DNA from: Marivivens sp.
GTDB lineage: Bacteria; Pseudomonadota; Alphaproteobacteria; Rhodobacterales; Rhodobacteraceae
Direction of reading: 5' to 3'
Length of the DNA: 64,000 nt
NCBI GenBank assembly: GCA_017643845.1
Contig: JAEPMR010000007.1
Location: 1 to 64,000 of the forward strand
Below the pieces are notes generated by a model. The model saw only the letters and a program-made list of their open reading frames with translations, did no database searches and was not told the DNA's origin. The first letter of the stretch is position 1. Every line of letters starts with the position of its first letter. Made by a program: the position numbers and the translations under genes. This document shows, piece after piece, positions 34,445 to 43,771 of the stretch.

Positions 34445-36244
34445 CTAATTATCCATTTTCAAAGCGCTGATGAACGCCTCTTGCGGGATTTCAACCTTGC
34501 CAAACTGACGCATCTTCTTCTTGCCGGCTTTTTGTTTATCGAGAAGTTTCCGCTTGCGTGTCGCGTCACCGCCGTAACATTTCGCCGTTACATCTTTGCG
34601 TAGAGCAGAGAGGGTTTCACGTGCGATCACCTTCCCACCAATCGCCGCCTGGATCGGGATTTTGAACATATGGCGAGGGATCAGATCCTTGAGTTTTTCG
34701 CACATTGCACGTCCGCGCATCTCGGCCCGCTCACGGTGCACCATCATTGACAAGGCATCGACCGGCTCGTCATTAACGAGGATCTGCATCTTCACTAGGT
34801 TATCCTGACGGTATCCGGTCAAATGGTAGTCGAAAGATGCATAGCCCTTTGTCACGGACTTCAAGCGATCATAAAAGTCAAAAACGACCTCGTTTAACGG
34901 TAGGTCATAGACGACCATCGCTCGGCTGCCAGCATAGGTCAGATCCTGCTGAATACCCCTACGATCCTGACACAGCTTAAGCACATCCCCCAGAAACTCG
35001 TCGGGAACAAGAATGGTCGCCTTGATCCGTGGCTCTTCGATATGATCGACGTGAGTAAGGTCCGGCATATCAGCAGGATTATGGAGGTCAATCTTCGACC
35101 CGTCGCGCATATAGACATGATAGACCACCGAGGGTGCCGTCGTGATCAGCTCAATGTCATATTCGCGTTCAATGCGATCACGGATAACTTCCAAGTGCAG
35201 AAGCCCAAGGAAACCGCAACGGAAACCGAACCCAAGAGCCGCAGATGTTTCCATCTCGAACGAGAAACTCGCGTCGTTCAGCGCGAGCTTTTCAATCGCA
35301 TCGCGGAGGTCCTCGAACTCGGCGCTATCGACGGGGAAGAGCCCGCAGAAGACCACTGGAATAGACGGCTTAAACCCGGGAAGCGGTTTTTCGGCGCCCT
35401 TCTTTTCATGGGTGATGGTGTCACCAACTTTCGTGTCGCGAACTTGCTTGATTGATGCAGTGAGAAAGCCGATCTCGCCCGGGCCGAGCTCTTCAACAAC
35501 CTGCATTGCAGGACGAAAGACACCGATCCGGTCGACGCCATAAGCCGCACCGGTTTGCATCATCTTGATCTTGTCGCCTTTTTTAAGAACTCCGTCCATA
35601 ATCCGAACAAGAACCACGACGCCGAGATACGCGTCATACCAACTGTCAACGAGCATCGCCTTCAATGGGGCTTCGCGTTCGCCTGTCGGTGCCGGAAGTT
35701 TCTGGACGATCGCTTCCAGAGTTTCCCTGATCCCCACACCCGTCTTGGCGGAAACGCGGATGGCGTCGGTCGCTTCAATCCCGATCACATCCTCAATCTG
35801 CTCAGCCACACGATCACAATCGGACGCGGGCAAGTCAATCTTGTTGAGAACCGGTACGATCTCGTGATCGGCATCAATCGCTTGATAGACGTTCGCCAGC
35901 GTTTGCGCTTCGACACCTTGGGTCGAGTCGACAACGAGCAAAGATCCCTCAACCGCACGCATTGAACGGGAAACCTCGTAGGCAAAGTCAACATGGCCTG
36001 GGGTATCAATGAGGTTTAGCACATATTTTTCACCGTTTTCCGCGACGTAGTCGATCCGAACGGTATTGGCTTTGATCGTGATACCGCGCTCGCGCTCAAT
36101 GTCCATCGCATCGAGAAGTTGCTCCTTCATGTCGCGGTCCTGCACAGTCCCGGTCGACTGGATCAAACGATCGGCGAGGGTCGATTTCCCGTGGTCGATA
36201 TGGGCAACGATCGAGAAATTTCTGATATGAGCGAGGTCGGTCAT
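34445..36244 (-). CDS. lepA: Elongation factor 4 (LepA)
   Basis: A ribosome-associated GTPase that helps translocation or initiation quality under stress. The 599 residues match the family. GTPase motifs: '[14 protein letters not shown]', '[11 protein letters not shown]', '[14 protein letters not shown]', 'NKIDLPASD'; the unique C-terminal domain ends '[36 protein letters not shown]'. It is downstream of the phosphatase gene by 98 bp that contain an imperfect 9-bp hairpin, and is convergent with the secreted-protein gene. Confidence 0.98.
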   Translation of the reverse strand: MTDLAHIRNFSIVAHIDHGKSTLADRLIQSTGTVQDRDMKEQLLDAMDIERERGITIKANTVRIDYVAENGEKYVLNLIDTPGHVDFAYEVSRSMRAVEGSLLVVDSTQGVEAQTLANVYQAIDADHEIVPVLNKIDLPASDCDRVAEQIEDVIGIEATDAIRVSAKTGVGIRETLEAIVQKLPAPTGEREAPLKAMLVDSWYDAYLGVVVLVRIMDGVLKKGDKIKMMQTGAAYGVDRIGVFRPAMQVVEELGPGEIGFLTASIKQVRDTKVGDTITHEKKGAEKPLPGFKPSIPVVFCGLFPVDSAEFEDLRDAIEKLALNDASFSFEMETSAALGFGFRCGFLGLLHLEVIRDRIEREYDIELITTAPSVVYHVYMRDGSKIDLHNPADMPDLTHVDHIEEPRIKATILVPDEFLGDVLKLCQDRRGIQQDLTYAGSRAMVVYDLPLNEVVFDFYDRLKSVTKGYASFDYHLTGYRQDNLVKMQILVNDEPVDALSMMVHRERAEMRGRAMCEKLKDLIPRHMFKIPIQAAIGGKVIARETLSALRKDVTAKCYGGDATRKRKLLDKQKAGKKKMRQFGKVEIPQEAFISALKMDN

Positions 36245-36281
36245 GTCAATCCGGTTGCTAGCAGGCGATTATCAGGCTGAA

Positions 36282-36305
36282 TGCAGTGCAATTCGGTGCA
36301 TTGCA
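36282..36305 (-). repeat. Imperfect hairpin before lepA
   Basis: TGCAGTGCA and TGCATTGCA pair over 9 bp (one G-T) with a 6-nt loop in the phosphatase-lepA gap. No T-run is present; it could be a leader structure or a weak attenuator. Confidence 0.3.
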
Positions 36306-36342
36306 AGTGGAATAGAGAGCATCAACCGCAAATGAGCAGCTC

Positions 36343-36774
36343 CTAGGCATAGGTGGCTGAGAGTCCCTCGATGCATTCTTCGATCAAGGTGATGCATCCT
36401 TGAAAATCACGAGTGTAATACGGGTCCGGCACTTCATTGACCGACCCTTCTGCAAAGTCTGTTAGCAATTTCAGCTTCGCCCCACCCTGATCCTGACGAA
36501 GCGCCTTGATCGTTGCAAAATTCTTTGCGTCCATCGCAAGGATCAAATCAAACTTCTTGAAATCGGCCAATGAGAACTGGCGAGCGCGCAGATCCGCCAT
36601 TTCAATACCGTGAGATTTTGCGGCTGCAATCATCGGGCCGTAGGGTGGCTCGCCAATGTGCCAGTCCGACGTCCCCGCACTGTCGATAGTCCAATCCGGA
36701 CGGGCCTGACGTGCGACAGCCTCCGCCGTGGGCGAGCGACAAATATTTCCGAGGCAAACGAACAGTAGACGCAT
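36343..36774 (-). CDS. Low-molecular-weight protein tyrosine phosphatase
   Basis: The protein has 143 residues with the phosphate loop 'VCLGNICRSPTAE' (Cys7, Arg13) and the general-acid aspartate in 'EVPDPYYT' (Asp117), both correctly placed. Bacterial members act on tyrosine kinases of capsule synthesis or on other phosphoproteins, and some belong to ArsC-like relatives; nothing nearby gives a partner. It lies 9 bp after the copper-chaperone stop, so the two may be cotranscribed. Confidence 0.94.
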   Translation of the reverse strand: MRLLFVCLGNICRSPTAEAVARQARPDWTIDSAGTSDWHIGEPPYGPMIAAAKSHGIEMADLRARQFSLADFKKFDLILAMDAKNFATIKALRQDQGGAKLKLLTDFAEGSVNEVPDPYYTRDFQGCITLIEECIEGLSATYA

Positions 36775-36783
36775 CGCGGCACT

Positions 36784-37308
36784 TTAATGGTCGTGCTTAC
36801 TCATGTCATGGGCATCGTCATGATCGTGTGACATATGATCAGCCATAGCACCGTGCCCATTTCCTGCTGACGCCGCCATCACTTCGACATCGACTACCAA
36901 CTCCGTCCCATCATCAAAAACGAGCGTGAGCGGGAAGGTCGTGCCTTCGCTATAGGCGTCGGTGATCCCCATAAACATCACATGATCGCCGCCGCGCGCC
37001 AGATCCGCCATTCCACCGGAGGCGACAGCAATGCCACCTTCGATCTGCCGCATGCGCATTACGCCGTTTTCATCTTCGATATTTGTGTGCAACTCGATAC
37101 GGGCAGCAACATCAGCTCTGGCTTCAACGAGAGTACGGCTTTCCATGCCAGAATTATGGATGACCATGAACGCGGCTCCAGACATTGCCATCGCGCCGGA
37201 CGAAATTGCATAGGCATGATGGACGGAAAGGTCATGTGCTTCATCAGCCACAACTGCCATCCCTAAATTAGCAAGCAGGGCGAAGGTGAGAAATGATCTA
37301 CGGAACAT
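36784..37308 (-). CDS. Periplasmic copper chaperone PCu(A)C
   Basis: The protein delivers Cu(I) to the CuA/CuB site of cytochrome oxidase. The 174 residues from the ATG at 37308 (after GGAGGCCTCA) start with a signal peptide (MFRRSFLTFALLANLGMAVVA). The DUF461 core carries the Met/His ligands: 'MVIHNSGMESRTLVEARADVAARIELHTNIEDENGVMRMRQIE' and 'LARGGDHVMFMGITD'. A His/Asp-rich tail (MADHMSHDHDDAHDMSKHDH) adds extra metal ligands, as in many marine relatives. No oxidase genes are near. Confidence 0.92.
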   Translation of the reverse strand: MFRRSFLTFALLANLGMAVVADEAHDLSVHHAYAISSGAMAMSGAAFMVIHNSGMESRTLVEARADVAARIELHTNIEDENGVMRMRQIEGGIAVASGGMADLARGGDHVMFMGITDAYSEGTTFPLTLVFDDGTELVVDVEVMAASAGNGHGAMADHMSHDHDDAHDMSKHDH

Positions 37309-37391
37309 TGAGGCCTCCAAGTTTACAAGAGGGTGGTATGACCTCTCCCTCTCAGTTGGGCGATGACAAAACGTCACGCAAGAAAACAAAA

Positions 37392-37417
37392 AGCCCAACG
37401 CGATTCGGCGTTGGGCT
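37392..37417 (-). terminator. Intrinsic terminator of rpmB
   Basis: On the minus strand AGCCCAACGC and GCGTTGGGCT form a perfect 10-bp stem with a 6-nt loop, followed by TTTTTGTTTTC. It lies about 24 bp past the rpmB stop. Confidence 0.93.
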
Positions 37418-37440
37418 CTGTAAAGCGATAAGAAGACCGA

Positions 37441-37728
37441 TCAAGCGCCGGCTTGTGCCTTCGCGATTTCCTTCTTTACTTTCAACGCTGCAGCGGAAAG
37501 TTCGGCATCTTTCGCCTTCGTCAGAAACGCATCCAGACCGCCGCGGTGATCTACAGTCCGCAACGCCGCGGAGGATACACGGAAGCGGAAAGAACGGCCC
37601 AGCACATCAGATTGCAGGGTAACATCTTGAAGATTAGGAAGAAAACGACGGCGCGTCTTGTTGTTAGCGTGGCTAACGTTGTTGCCGGTCATCGGGCCTT
37701 TGCCCGTAAGTTCGCATTTGCGCGACAT
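37441..37728 (-). CDS. rpmB: 50S ribosomal protein L28
   Basis: The 95 residues have the L28 N-terminus '[34 protein letters not shown]' and '[29 protein letters not shown]'. It is monocistronic: a strong terminator follows and the upstream neighbour, meaB, ends 120 bp away. The zinc-ribbon cysteines of some L28 proteins are absent except Cys5. Confidence 0.98.
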   Translation of the reverse strand: MSRKCELTGKGPMTGNNVSHANNKTRRRFLPNLQDVTLQSDVLGRSFRFRVSSAALRTVDHRGGLDAFLTKAKDAELSAAALKVKKEIAKAQAGA

Positions 37729-37848
37729 GGGGTAATCCTTTTGTTTTTTCCAGCCACCTGGGCCGGTTCGTCAGTGGGTCAATGCCCAGCGTCCGCTGAG
37801 GTGCGACCGCTTACAGAGGCTGGGGCTTAGGGTCAAAACATCGCTTAG

Positions 37849-38838
37849 TCAAGCATTCTTGAGTCCGGCGAATTGCTCAACAATTCTAGATGCTGCCTGC
37901 GCGGGTGTCGTATCACCTCGCGCAACAGAAGCCTCTTCGATTTTAAGCTGCTGGGACAAGGCGGGGTCTGTCGAAATTTTTTCGAGGAGTTGTGTGCGTA
38001 CCTCCTCGGAAAACCAATACATAGACTGTTTCTGGCGAGACTCGTCCCATATCCCCGATTTCTTCCGCCACTCCGAAAGAGACTGAATTTCAGACCAGAC
38101 CTGTTCCAATCCCGCTTCTTCGATCGCGGAGACTGTAAGTGCCTTTGGAAATCCGTCTGGGTCTTGTGGCCGCTTCCGCAGGAGACGTAACGCACCGGAA
38201 TAATCGGCACAGGTCCGCCGTGCCTGCGGCGCAAGATCACCGTCAGCTTTGTTCACTACAATCATATCCGCGATTTCCATGATCCCTCTCTTCACCCCTT
38301 GCAACTCGTCCCCGCCCGCGGGCGCAAGCAACAGAATGAACAGATCCGACATATGCGCGACCATCGTTTCGGATTGCCCGACGCCCACTGTCTCGATCAG
38401 GACGACATCAAAGCCCGCAGCCTCGCATAGATGAACTGCGTCCCGCGTCCGGCGCGCAACACCACCGAGTTGAGCCTGCGATGGCGATGGACGGATAAAT
38501 GCGTTTGGGTCGCGCGCTAGGTACGCCATGCGCGTCTTATCGCCAAGGATCGACCCACCACTTCTACTAGACGAGGGATCAACGGCAAGAACTGCCACGC
38601 GAAGCCCCATTCGGGTCAACATCAAGCCAAAGCTTTCAATAAAGGTGGACTTCCCTACCCCTGGCGTCCCGGAAAGACCAATCCTAAGCGCTTGCCGGTC
38701 TGTACCGCAGGCCTCGAGGAGTTCTAGCGCCCTCGAGCGGTGATCAGAGCGCTGGCTTTCAACCAACGTTATTGCGCGCGACAGAGCGCGGCGATCACCG
38801 CCTCGAATTTTTTCGGCTGTTTTGGCAATATCATCCAT
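37849..38838 (-). CDS. meaB: MeaB/ArgK-type GTPase (methylmalonyl-CoA mutase chaperone)
   Basis: The GTPase protects and reloads the B12 cofactor of methylmalonyl-CoA mutase. The 329-residue G3E protein has Walker A 'GLSGTPGVGKSTFIE', 'VAVLAVDPSSSRSGGSILGDKTRM', 'LIETVGVGQSE', the base motif 'NKAD' and the C-terminal helical dimerisation arm. No mutase gene is in the window; the link to PrpE-made propionyl-CoA is by pathway. It is divergent from the helicase gene at 38923. Confidence 0.96.
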   Translation of the reverse strand: MDDIAKTAEKIRGGDRRALSRAITLVESQRSDHRSRALELLEACGTDRQALRIGLSGTPGVGKSTFIESFGLMLTRMGLRVAVLAVDPSSSRSGGSILGDKTRMAYLARDPNAFIRPSPSQAQLGGVARRTRDAVHLCEAAGFDVVLIETVGVGQSETMVAHMSDLFILLLAPAGGDELQGVKRGIMEIADMIVVNKADGDLAPQARRTCADYSGALRLLRKRPQDPDGFPKALTVSAIEEAGLEQVWSEIQSLSEWRKKSGIWDESRQKQSMYWFSEEVRTQLLEKISTDPALSQQLKIEEASVARGDTTPAQAASRIVEQFAGLKNA

Positions 38839-38922
38839 ATATGCTTCATATCGCTTGTCTGTTTGGTGTCCAGTCCAGCGGTTCTTCTTGACCTTATTGC
38901 CGGGGATTGCAGTTTATCGATC

Positions 38923-41322
38923 ATGCAAACGCTACCCCTCGCGATAACGAAGTGGTTCAAGGACCAAAGATGGTCCCTCCACCCCCACCAGCAAGAGGTT
39001 TTCGAGCGCTCGGCTGAAAAATCCCTTTTACTGATCGCGCCAACGGGCGGGGGTAAGACTATGGCCGGCTTTCTTCCGACGCTTGCAGACCTGATGTGTG
39101 AGCGCTTTGAAGGTCTGCATACGATCTATGTCTCGCCACTAAAGGCGCTGACCGCAGACATCCGCCGAAATTTGATGCGACCAATTGAAGGGCTGGGCCT
39201 CAATATTCGTGTCGAGGATCGCACCGGCGACACATCACAGACGTTGAAACGACGGCAGCGAGTTGATCCGCCGCAAATCCTGTTGACGACTCCCGAAAGC
39301 CTCGCGCTCCTGATTTCTTACGAGGAAGCGCCAAAGATCTTCAGCGGGCTGCAACGGGTGATCGTTGACGAGGCACACGCACTCAGCGAAAGTAAGCGCG
39401 GCGACCAGCTGATGCTGGCACTTTCGCGGCTTGAAAGGCTCGCTCCGAATATGCGCCGAATGGCACTCTCTGCGACTGTGGATGACCCGCGTGCACTGGC
39501 AAACGAATTTGCGCCCCATCCAGCGACGACACATATCGTTTTGGCCGATCCTGGCCCGCCAGCCGATATCCGAATACTGAGCAGCGCCAATCGCGCACCT
39601 TGGTCCGGTGGTGGTGGACGTTATGCGATCCCTGATATTCTCAAAGAAATTGCGAACCACAAGACGACACTGGTTTTCCATAATACACGTGCGCAGGCGG
39701 AGATCTTCTTTCACCACCTTTGGATGGAAAACGAAAGCGACCTCCCAATTGGCATCCACCATGGAAGCCTCTCGAAAGACGCCCGCGCCTCCGTCGAAAA
39801 TGCAATGGTCAACGGAGAGTTGCGGGCCGTCGTTTGCACAGGCTCACTTGATCTGGGGATAGATTGGGGAAACGTCGATCTGGTTATTCAAGTTGGTGCG
39901 CCGAAGAACGTGAAGCGTCTCGTACAGCGCATCGGGAGGTCAAATCATCGCTACAACGCACCGTCAAAAGCGCTGCTTGTCCCTGCCAACCAATTCGAGA
40001 TCGTTGAATGTGTAGCTGCTCTGGAAGCCTCTGGCACATATGCGCTCGACAAGACGGAAAAGGCGGGGGAGCCGCTGGACGTATTGTGCCAGCATATCCT
40101 AATTCGCGCCTGCTCAGGTCCGTTCGACGCCGATGAGCTTTTTGAAGAAATGCGTACGGTCGGTGCATTCAAGGAAACGACGCGACGCACTTTCGATGAA
40201 TGCCTCGATTTTTGCGCGACCGGCGGCTACGCGCTACGCGCCTACGACAAATGGCAGCGCCTGACACAAAGGCCGGACCGCTTGTGGCAACTGAGAGACC
40301 CTCGGGCCGCCGCGCGAATTCGCATGAATATCGGAACCATTCAGGACACAGACACCCTCAAAGTAAAAATGCGCGGCGGCGGACGCACGCTTGGCGAAGT
40401 CGAGGAAGCTTTCGCTGCGACACTAACACCGGGTGAAACTTTCATGATTGGGGGGCAAATCGTCAAGTATGAGGCCATGAGAGAACTCACCGTACAGGTG
40501 AGCCGATCACAATCCAAAACGCCACGTGTCGCCGTATTCAGCGGGACAAAATTCGCGACGTCGCTTGAACTATCAGAACGGATTTTGCGAATTCTTAATA
40601 ACCCGGAGCAGTATCGGCTGCCTGAGCAAGCAAATAGTTGGATTGACTTGCAGCAGTCATTTTCCGAAATCCCGAAAACAGATAGCATACTGATCGAATG
40701 CTTTCCTCATGACGGTCGATGTCACGCATGTCTGTACGGCTTTGCTGGGCGAAACGCCCAACAGACCTTGGGGCTGCTCGTCACCCACCGGATGGAGAAA
40801 CTCGGCCTCGCGCCACTCGGTTTTGTTGCTACCGATTACGCGACCTTGATCTGGGGGCTCGAGCAAGTCGATTCCTGGCCGCAACTTCTTAACTCCTCAA
40901 CACTGCGCGAAGACCTCGATGGCTGGCTGGCTGGAAATGCTGTTATGAAGCGCACATTCCGCTCGGTTTCCACAATTGCGGGGCTTATCGAGCGCAACAG
41001 TCCACAACACAAGAAAACAGGCCGGCAGGCGACGTTTTCCAGTGACATCCTTTACGACACATTGCGAAAATATGACCCCGATCATTTAATGCTCAAAATC
41101 ACTCGGCGTGAGGCCTTGGCCGGGCTTGTCGATTTCGGGCGGATTGAAGAAATGTTGGAACGGACGAAAGGCCGCATCAATGTCATATCGCTCGCCCATG
41201 TCAGCCCGCTTGCAGCACCAATGCTGCTCGAAGTCGGCAAAGTGCCGATATACGGAGAAGGACGTGAGCGACTGGAGGCAGAGACCGCGCAGATTCTTCT
41301 CCGAACCGCGGGCCTGGAATAA
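38923..41322 (+). CDS. Lhr-like DEXH helicase of the 'ligase-associated DNA damage response' type
   Basis: The protein has 799 residues from the ATG at 38923 (MQTLPLAITKWFKDQRWSLHPHQQEVF), the usual start; longer reading runs through the divergent promoter. SF2 motifs: Walker A 'APTGGGKTMAGF' (residues 39-50), DEAH 'IVDEAHALSESKRGDQL' (149-152), 'ALSATVDDP', 'HNTRAQAE', 'GSLDLGIDWGNVDLVIQVGAPKNVKRLVQRIGRSNHR'. It unwinds DNA, and its family usually sits with an ATP-dependent ligase, an MBL exonuclease and PdeM; here only PdeM follows (26 bp). Confidence 0.94.
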   Translation: MQTLPLAITKWFKDQRWSLHPHQQEVFERSAEKSLLLIAPTGGGKTMAGFLPTLADLMCERFEGLHTIYVSPLKALTADIRRNLMRPIEGLGLNIRVEDRTGDTSQTLKRRQRVDPPQILLTTPESLALLISYEEAPKIFSGLQRVIVDEAHALSESKRGDQLMLALSRLERLAPNMRRMALSATVDDPRALANEFAPHPATTHIVLADPGPPADIRILSSANRAPWSGGGGRYAIPDILKEIANHKTTLVFHNTRAQAEIFFHHLWMENESDLPIGIHHGSLSKDARASVENAMVNGELRAVVCTGSLDLGIDWGNVDLVIQVGAPKNVKRLVQRIGRSNHRYNAPSKALLVPANQFEIVECVAALEASGTYALDKTEKAGEPLDVLCQHILIRACSGPFDADELFEEMRTVGAFKETTRRTFDECLDFCATGGYALRAYDKWQRLTQRPDRLWQLRDPRAAARIRMNIGTIQDTDTLKVKMRGGGRTLGEVEEAFAATLTPGETFMIGGQIVKYEAMRELTVQVSRSQSKTPRVAVFSGTKFATSLELSERILRILNNPEQYRLPEQANSWIDLQQSFSEIPKTDSILIECFPHDGRCHACLYGFAGRNAQQTLGLLVTHRMEKLGLAPLGFVATDYATLIWGLEQVDSWPQLLNSSTLREDLDGWLAGNAVMKRTFRSVSTIAGLIERNSPQHKKTGRQATFSSDILYDTLRKYDPDHLMLKITRREALAGLVDFGRIEEMLERTKGRINVISLAHVSPLAAPMLLEVGKVPIYGEGRERLEAETAQILLRTAGLE

Positions 41323-41348
41323 ATATCCTTTTCAATAGACCGACATTC

Positions 41349-42011
41349 ATGCACGTCGACCAAATGAACACCTATTCATTCACCCTGAATAAAATCATTC
41401 TTCAGGCCCTTTCCAGCGGTGCTCTCTGGGTGGAAAGCGAAGGCCTTTTATGTGTGTCTGATCTTCACCTCGGGAAGTCAGACCGAATAGCCCGACGTCT
41501 GGGGCTGATGCTTCCCCCTTACGAATCCACCGAGACACTCAGCCGACTGGGAGAGATTATCGAACAAACGAAGCCGCGCTTGGTCTTGTGTCTCGGTGAC
41601 AGTTTCGACGACCTAGAGGCAGAGGCAAGTCTCAGCCAGGCTGAAAGAGATACACTCAACACGCTACAGGCCGGACGCGACTGGATATGGATCGCGGGAA
41701 ATCATGACCCGTTGCCGTTGTCTGTTGGTGGTCAATGTATGAGAGATTTTTCGATAAACGGCTTGGTATTTCGCCATGAAGCAACAGACGCGCTGTTCGA
41801 AGTTTCAGGACATTATCACCCAAAACACCGGATCAAAAACGGCCGCAGCCGACCAGCGTTTATTCACGACGAGAGGCGCGTCATCATGCCTGCGTTTGGG
41901 CTTTATACTGGAGGCCTCTCCGCAACTTCCTCGGAAATCCGGCATTGGTTTCCCAATCGAGCAATTGCGGTGCTTTGCGGTGGAGCCACCCCTATGCCTG
42001 TTCCTCTGTAA
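41349..42011 (+). CDS. pdeM: PdeM: ligase-associated metallophosphoesterase/endonuclease
   Basis: A calcineurin-like phosphoesterase of 220 residues (215 if it starts at the ATG at 41364; neither has a clear ribosome site). Metal motifs: 'LLCVSDLHLGKSDR', 'LCLGDSFDDL', 'WIAGNHDP', 'EVSGHYHPKH'. PdeM-like enzymes are predicted to act with the Lhr-like helicase in strand-break repair. It follows the helicase by 26 bp, and its 3' end overlaps the LytTR gene on the other strand by 20 bp. Confidence 0.93.
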   Translation: MHVDQMNTYSFTLNKIILQALSSGALWVESEGLLCVSDLHLGKSDRIARRLGLMLPPYESTETLSRLGEIIEQTKPRLVLCLGDSFDDLEAEASLSQAERDTLNTLQAGRDWIWIAGNHDPLPLSVGGQCMRDFSINGLVFRHEATDALFEVSGHYHPKHRIKNGRSRPAFIHDERRVIMPAFGLYTGGLSATSSEIRHWFPNRAIAVLCGGATPMPVPL

Positions 42012-42828
42012 CTGCATTTCTATTAGCAGGAACCGCCGAAAGGACTTCATTCCGGTATTTCTTGCTTACGGGCACACGGTCGCCGGAGGTCAAAACAATC
42101 CAGACTTTGCCGTTGCGAGTTTCGAGGGCATCTACTCCGGATAAAGCGACCCAGTGAGATCGATGTGAGCGGACCCCGGACACACCGTCCATCTCATCAA
42201 TCGCATCGGTCAATCGCATCAAGAGTCTATGAGAAGTACCATCGCGCAGGCGTAAGACGACGTAGTGATCCTCGCTCTTGATGTGAATAACATCCGCGTC
42301 CGCCTCTCTTGGAAGTCGCAGCCGCAATCGGATCGGTGTCGGGGTTTTGTCTGAGACATCAATTGGCCCCGAACGGTGCATGTCGAATATCACCACACGA
42401 GCGAGCGTCAGGCCTATGCCAACTAGACATACAAGCAAAAGAAGGCGTGGCAAACCAACTGCGTGAAACGACTCCTGAGGCAGGAATGCGCTGGTTCCTA
42501 CATAAAGCAAAGGCGCGAAAGTGGCTGCAAATAAAGAGAGAGCGACTAGATCGCGCAACCATCGCGCCCTCGCCCGCCCCACGAGCATAGCAACCGTTAC
42601 ATGAACACCAAAGCCGAGCCCTGTAGCAACCAATGAAACTAGCGCCCAGTATGCAACCCTTATTGGCCAGTCTAATGCTGTGTATGAACCAAACGGACCA
42701 GCCACCCCGACCAGAGCTCCGACAAGAGCGGCAGCGGCAAGTGCGCGCACAATACCCTCCTGCCGCGCAACGGACGTCATGACCCGCATGTATCGCCTGA
42801 ACTGCATGACGCCTTTCGCCTTGACCAT
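41992..42828 (-). CDS. Membrane-anchored LytTR-domain transcriptional regulator
   Basis: The protein has 278 residues from the ATG at 42828 (after GAAGGCGGCAA; a TTG at 42864 is less likely). About four membrane helices (residues ~25-150) precede a C-terminal LytTR DNA-binding domain (residues ~170-270: 'DVIHIKSEDHYVVLRLRDGTSHRLLMRLTDAIDEM' ... 'RSHRSHWVAL', 'VWIVLTSGDRVPVSKKYRNEV'). It has neither receiver nor kinase. Such one-component membrane regulators may sense envelope or respiratory state; the target is not evident, and LytTR-site pairs cannot be picked out by eye here. Confidence 0.88.
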   Translation of the reverse strand: MVKAKGVMQFRRYMRVMTSVARQEGIVRALAAAALVGALVGVAGPFGSYTALDWPIRVAYWALVSLVATGLGFGVHVTVAMLVGRARARWLRDLVALSLFAATFAPLLYVGTSAFLPQESFHAVGLPRLLLLVCLVGIGLTLARVVIFDMHRSGPIDVSDKTPTPIRLRLRLPREADADVIHIKSEDHYVVLRLRDGTSHRLLMRLTDAIDEMDGVSGVRSHRSHWVALSGVDALETRNGKVWIVLTSGDRVPVSKKYRNEVLSAVPANRNAVTEEQA

Positions 42829-42876
42829 TTGCCGCCTTCTACACGTGAAGTGGCAAACGGACAAATCAATGAGCTG

Positions 42877-43770
42877 TTATGCGGTCAGCCCGTCCGGTTC
42901 AGGCAATCCATTGGCGCGGCAGCATGCGGTAAGGGTGTTCGCCAATAGGCAAGCAATGGTCATTGGTCCTACACCGCCGGGGACTGGTGTAATTGCACCG
43001 GCCACCTCAGCGCAGCTTTCATAATGGCAATCACCAACCAGGCGGTTCTTGCCGTCCGCCGCTTCAATTCGGTTAATCCCAACATCGATCACCGTCGCGC
43101 CCGGTTTGATCCAGTCTCCAATAACCATCTCAGGCCGTCCAACAGCCGCCACTACAATATCTGCCTGACGGACGACGGATGGCAGATCTTTCGTACGGCT
43201 GTGGGCGATTGTCACGGTGCAGCTATCTCCCAGTAGCAGCTGTGCCATCGGCTTGCCGACAATATTCGAACGGCCCACAACGACTGCATTCAGGCCTGAG
43301 AGCGAGCCGTGATGATCTCGCAGCATCATCAGGCATCCCAGAGGTGTGCAGGGCACCATGGATTTCTGACCCGTTCCGAGCAGACCAACATTCGAAATAT
43401 GAAAACCATCGACATCTTTTGCAGGGTCGATGGCATTAATCACCAAGTCACTGTCGAGATGATCGGGAAGCGGCAGCTGCACCAAAATACCGTGGACGGC
43501 AGGATCATTATTCAACTGGGCAATCAGCGCGAGGAGATCTTCCTCGGAAGTGTCGGCTTCGAGTTTGTGCTCGTATGAATTCATGCCAACTTCGACGGTT
43601 TGCTTGCCCTTGGAGCGCACGTAAACTTGGCTTGCCGGATCCTCACCGACCAGCACCACTGCGAGGCCCGGAGTAATGTTATTGTCTTCTTTCAGACGAG
43701 TGACGTGCTCTGCGACTTTCTCGCGAACACTGGCGGCAAATTCCTTACCGTTGATCACTGTGGCACCCAT
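42877..43770 (-). CDS. folD: Methylene-THF dehydrogenase / methenyl-THF cyclohydrolase (canonical FolD)
   Basis: The bifunctional enzyme links 5,10-methylene-THF to 10-formyl-THF with NADP+. At 297 residues it keeps all key residues: Lys54 in '[15 protein letters not shown]' (Tyr50-x-x-x-Lys54), Gln98 in 'ILVQLPLP', Asp121 in 'KDVDGFH', the nucleotide motif '[15 protein letters not shown]', '[17 protein letters not shown]' and '[11 protein letters not shown]'. It starts 1 bp after the stop of a second folD-like gene, so both are cotranslated. The canonical copy is downstream of the divergent one. Confidence 0.96.
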   Translation of the reverse strand: MGATVINGKEFAASVREKVAEHVTRLKEDNNITPGLAVVLVGEDPASQVYVRSKGKQTVEVGMNSYEHKLEADTSEEDLLALIAQLNNDPAVHGILVQLPLPDHLDSDLVINAIDPAKDVDGFHISNVGLLGTGQKSMVPCTPLGCLMMLRDHHGSLSGLNAVVVGRSNIVGKPMAQLLLGDSCTVTIAHSRTKDLPSVVRQADIVVAAVGRPEMVIGDWIKPGATVIDVGINRIEAADGKNRLVGDCHYESCAEVAGAITPVPGGVGPMTIACLLANTLTACCRANGLPEPDGLTA

Positions 43771-43771
43771 T

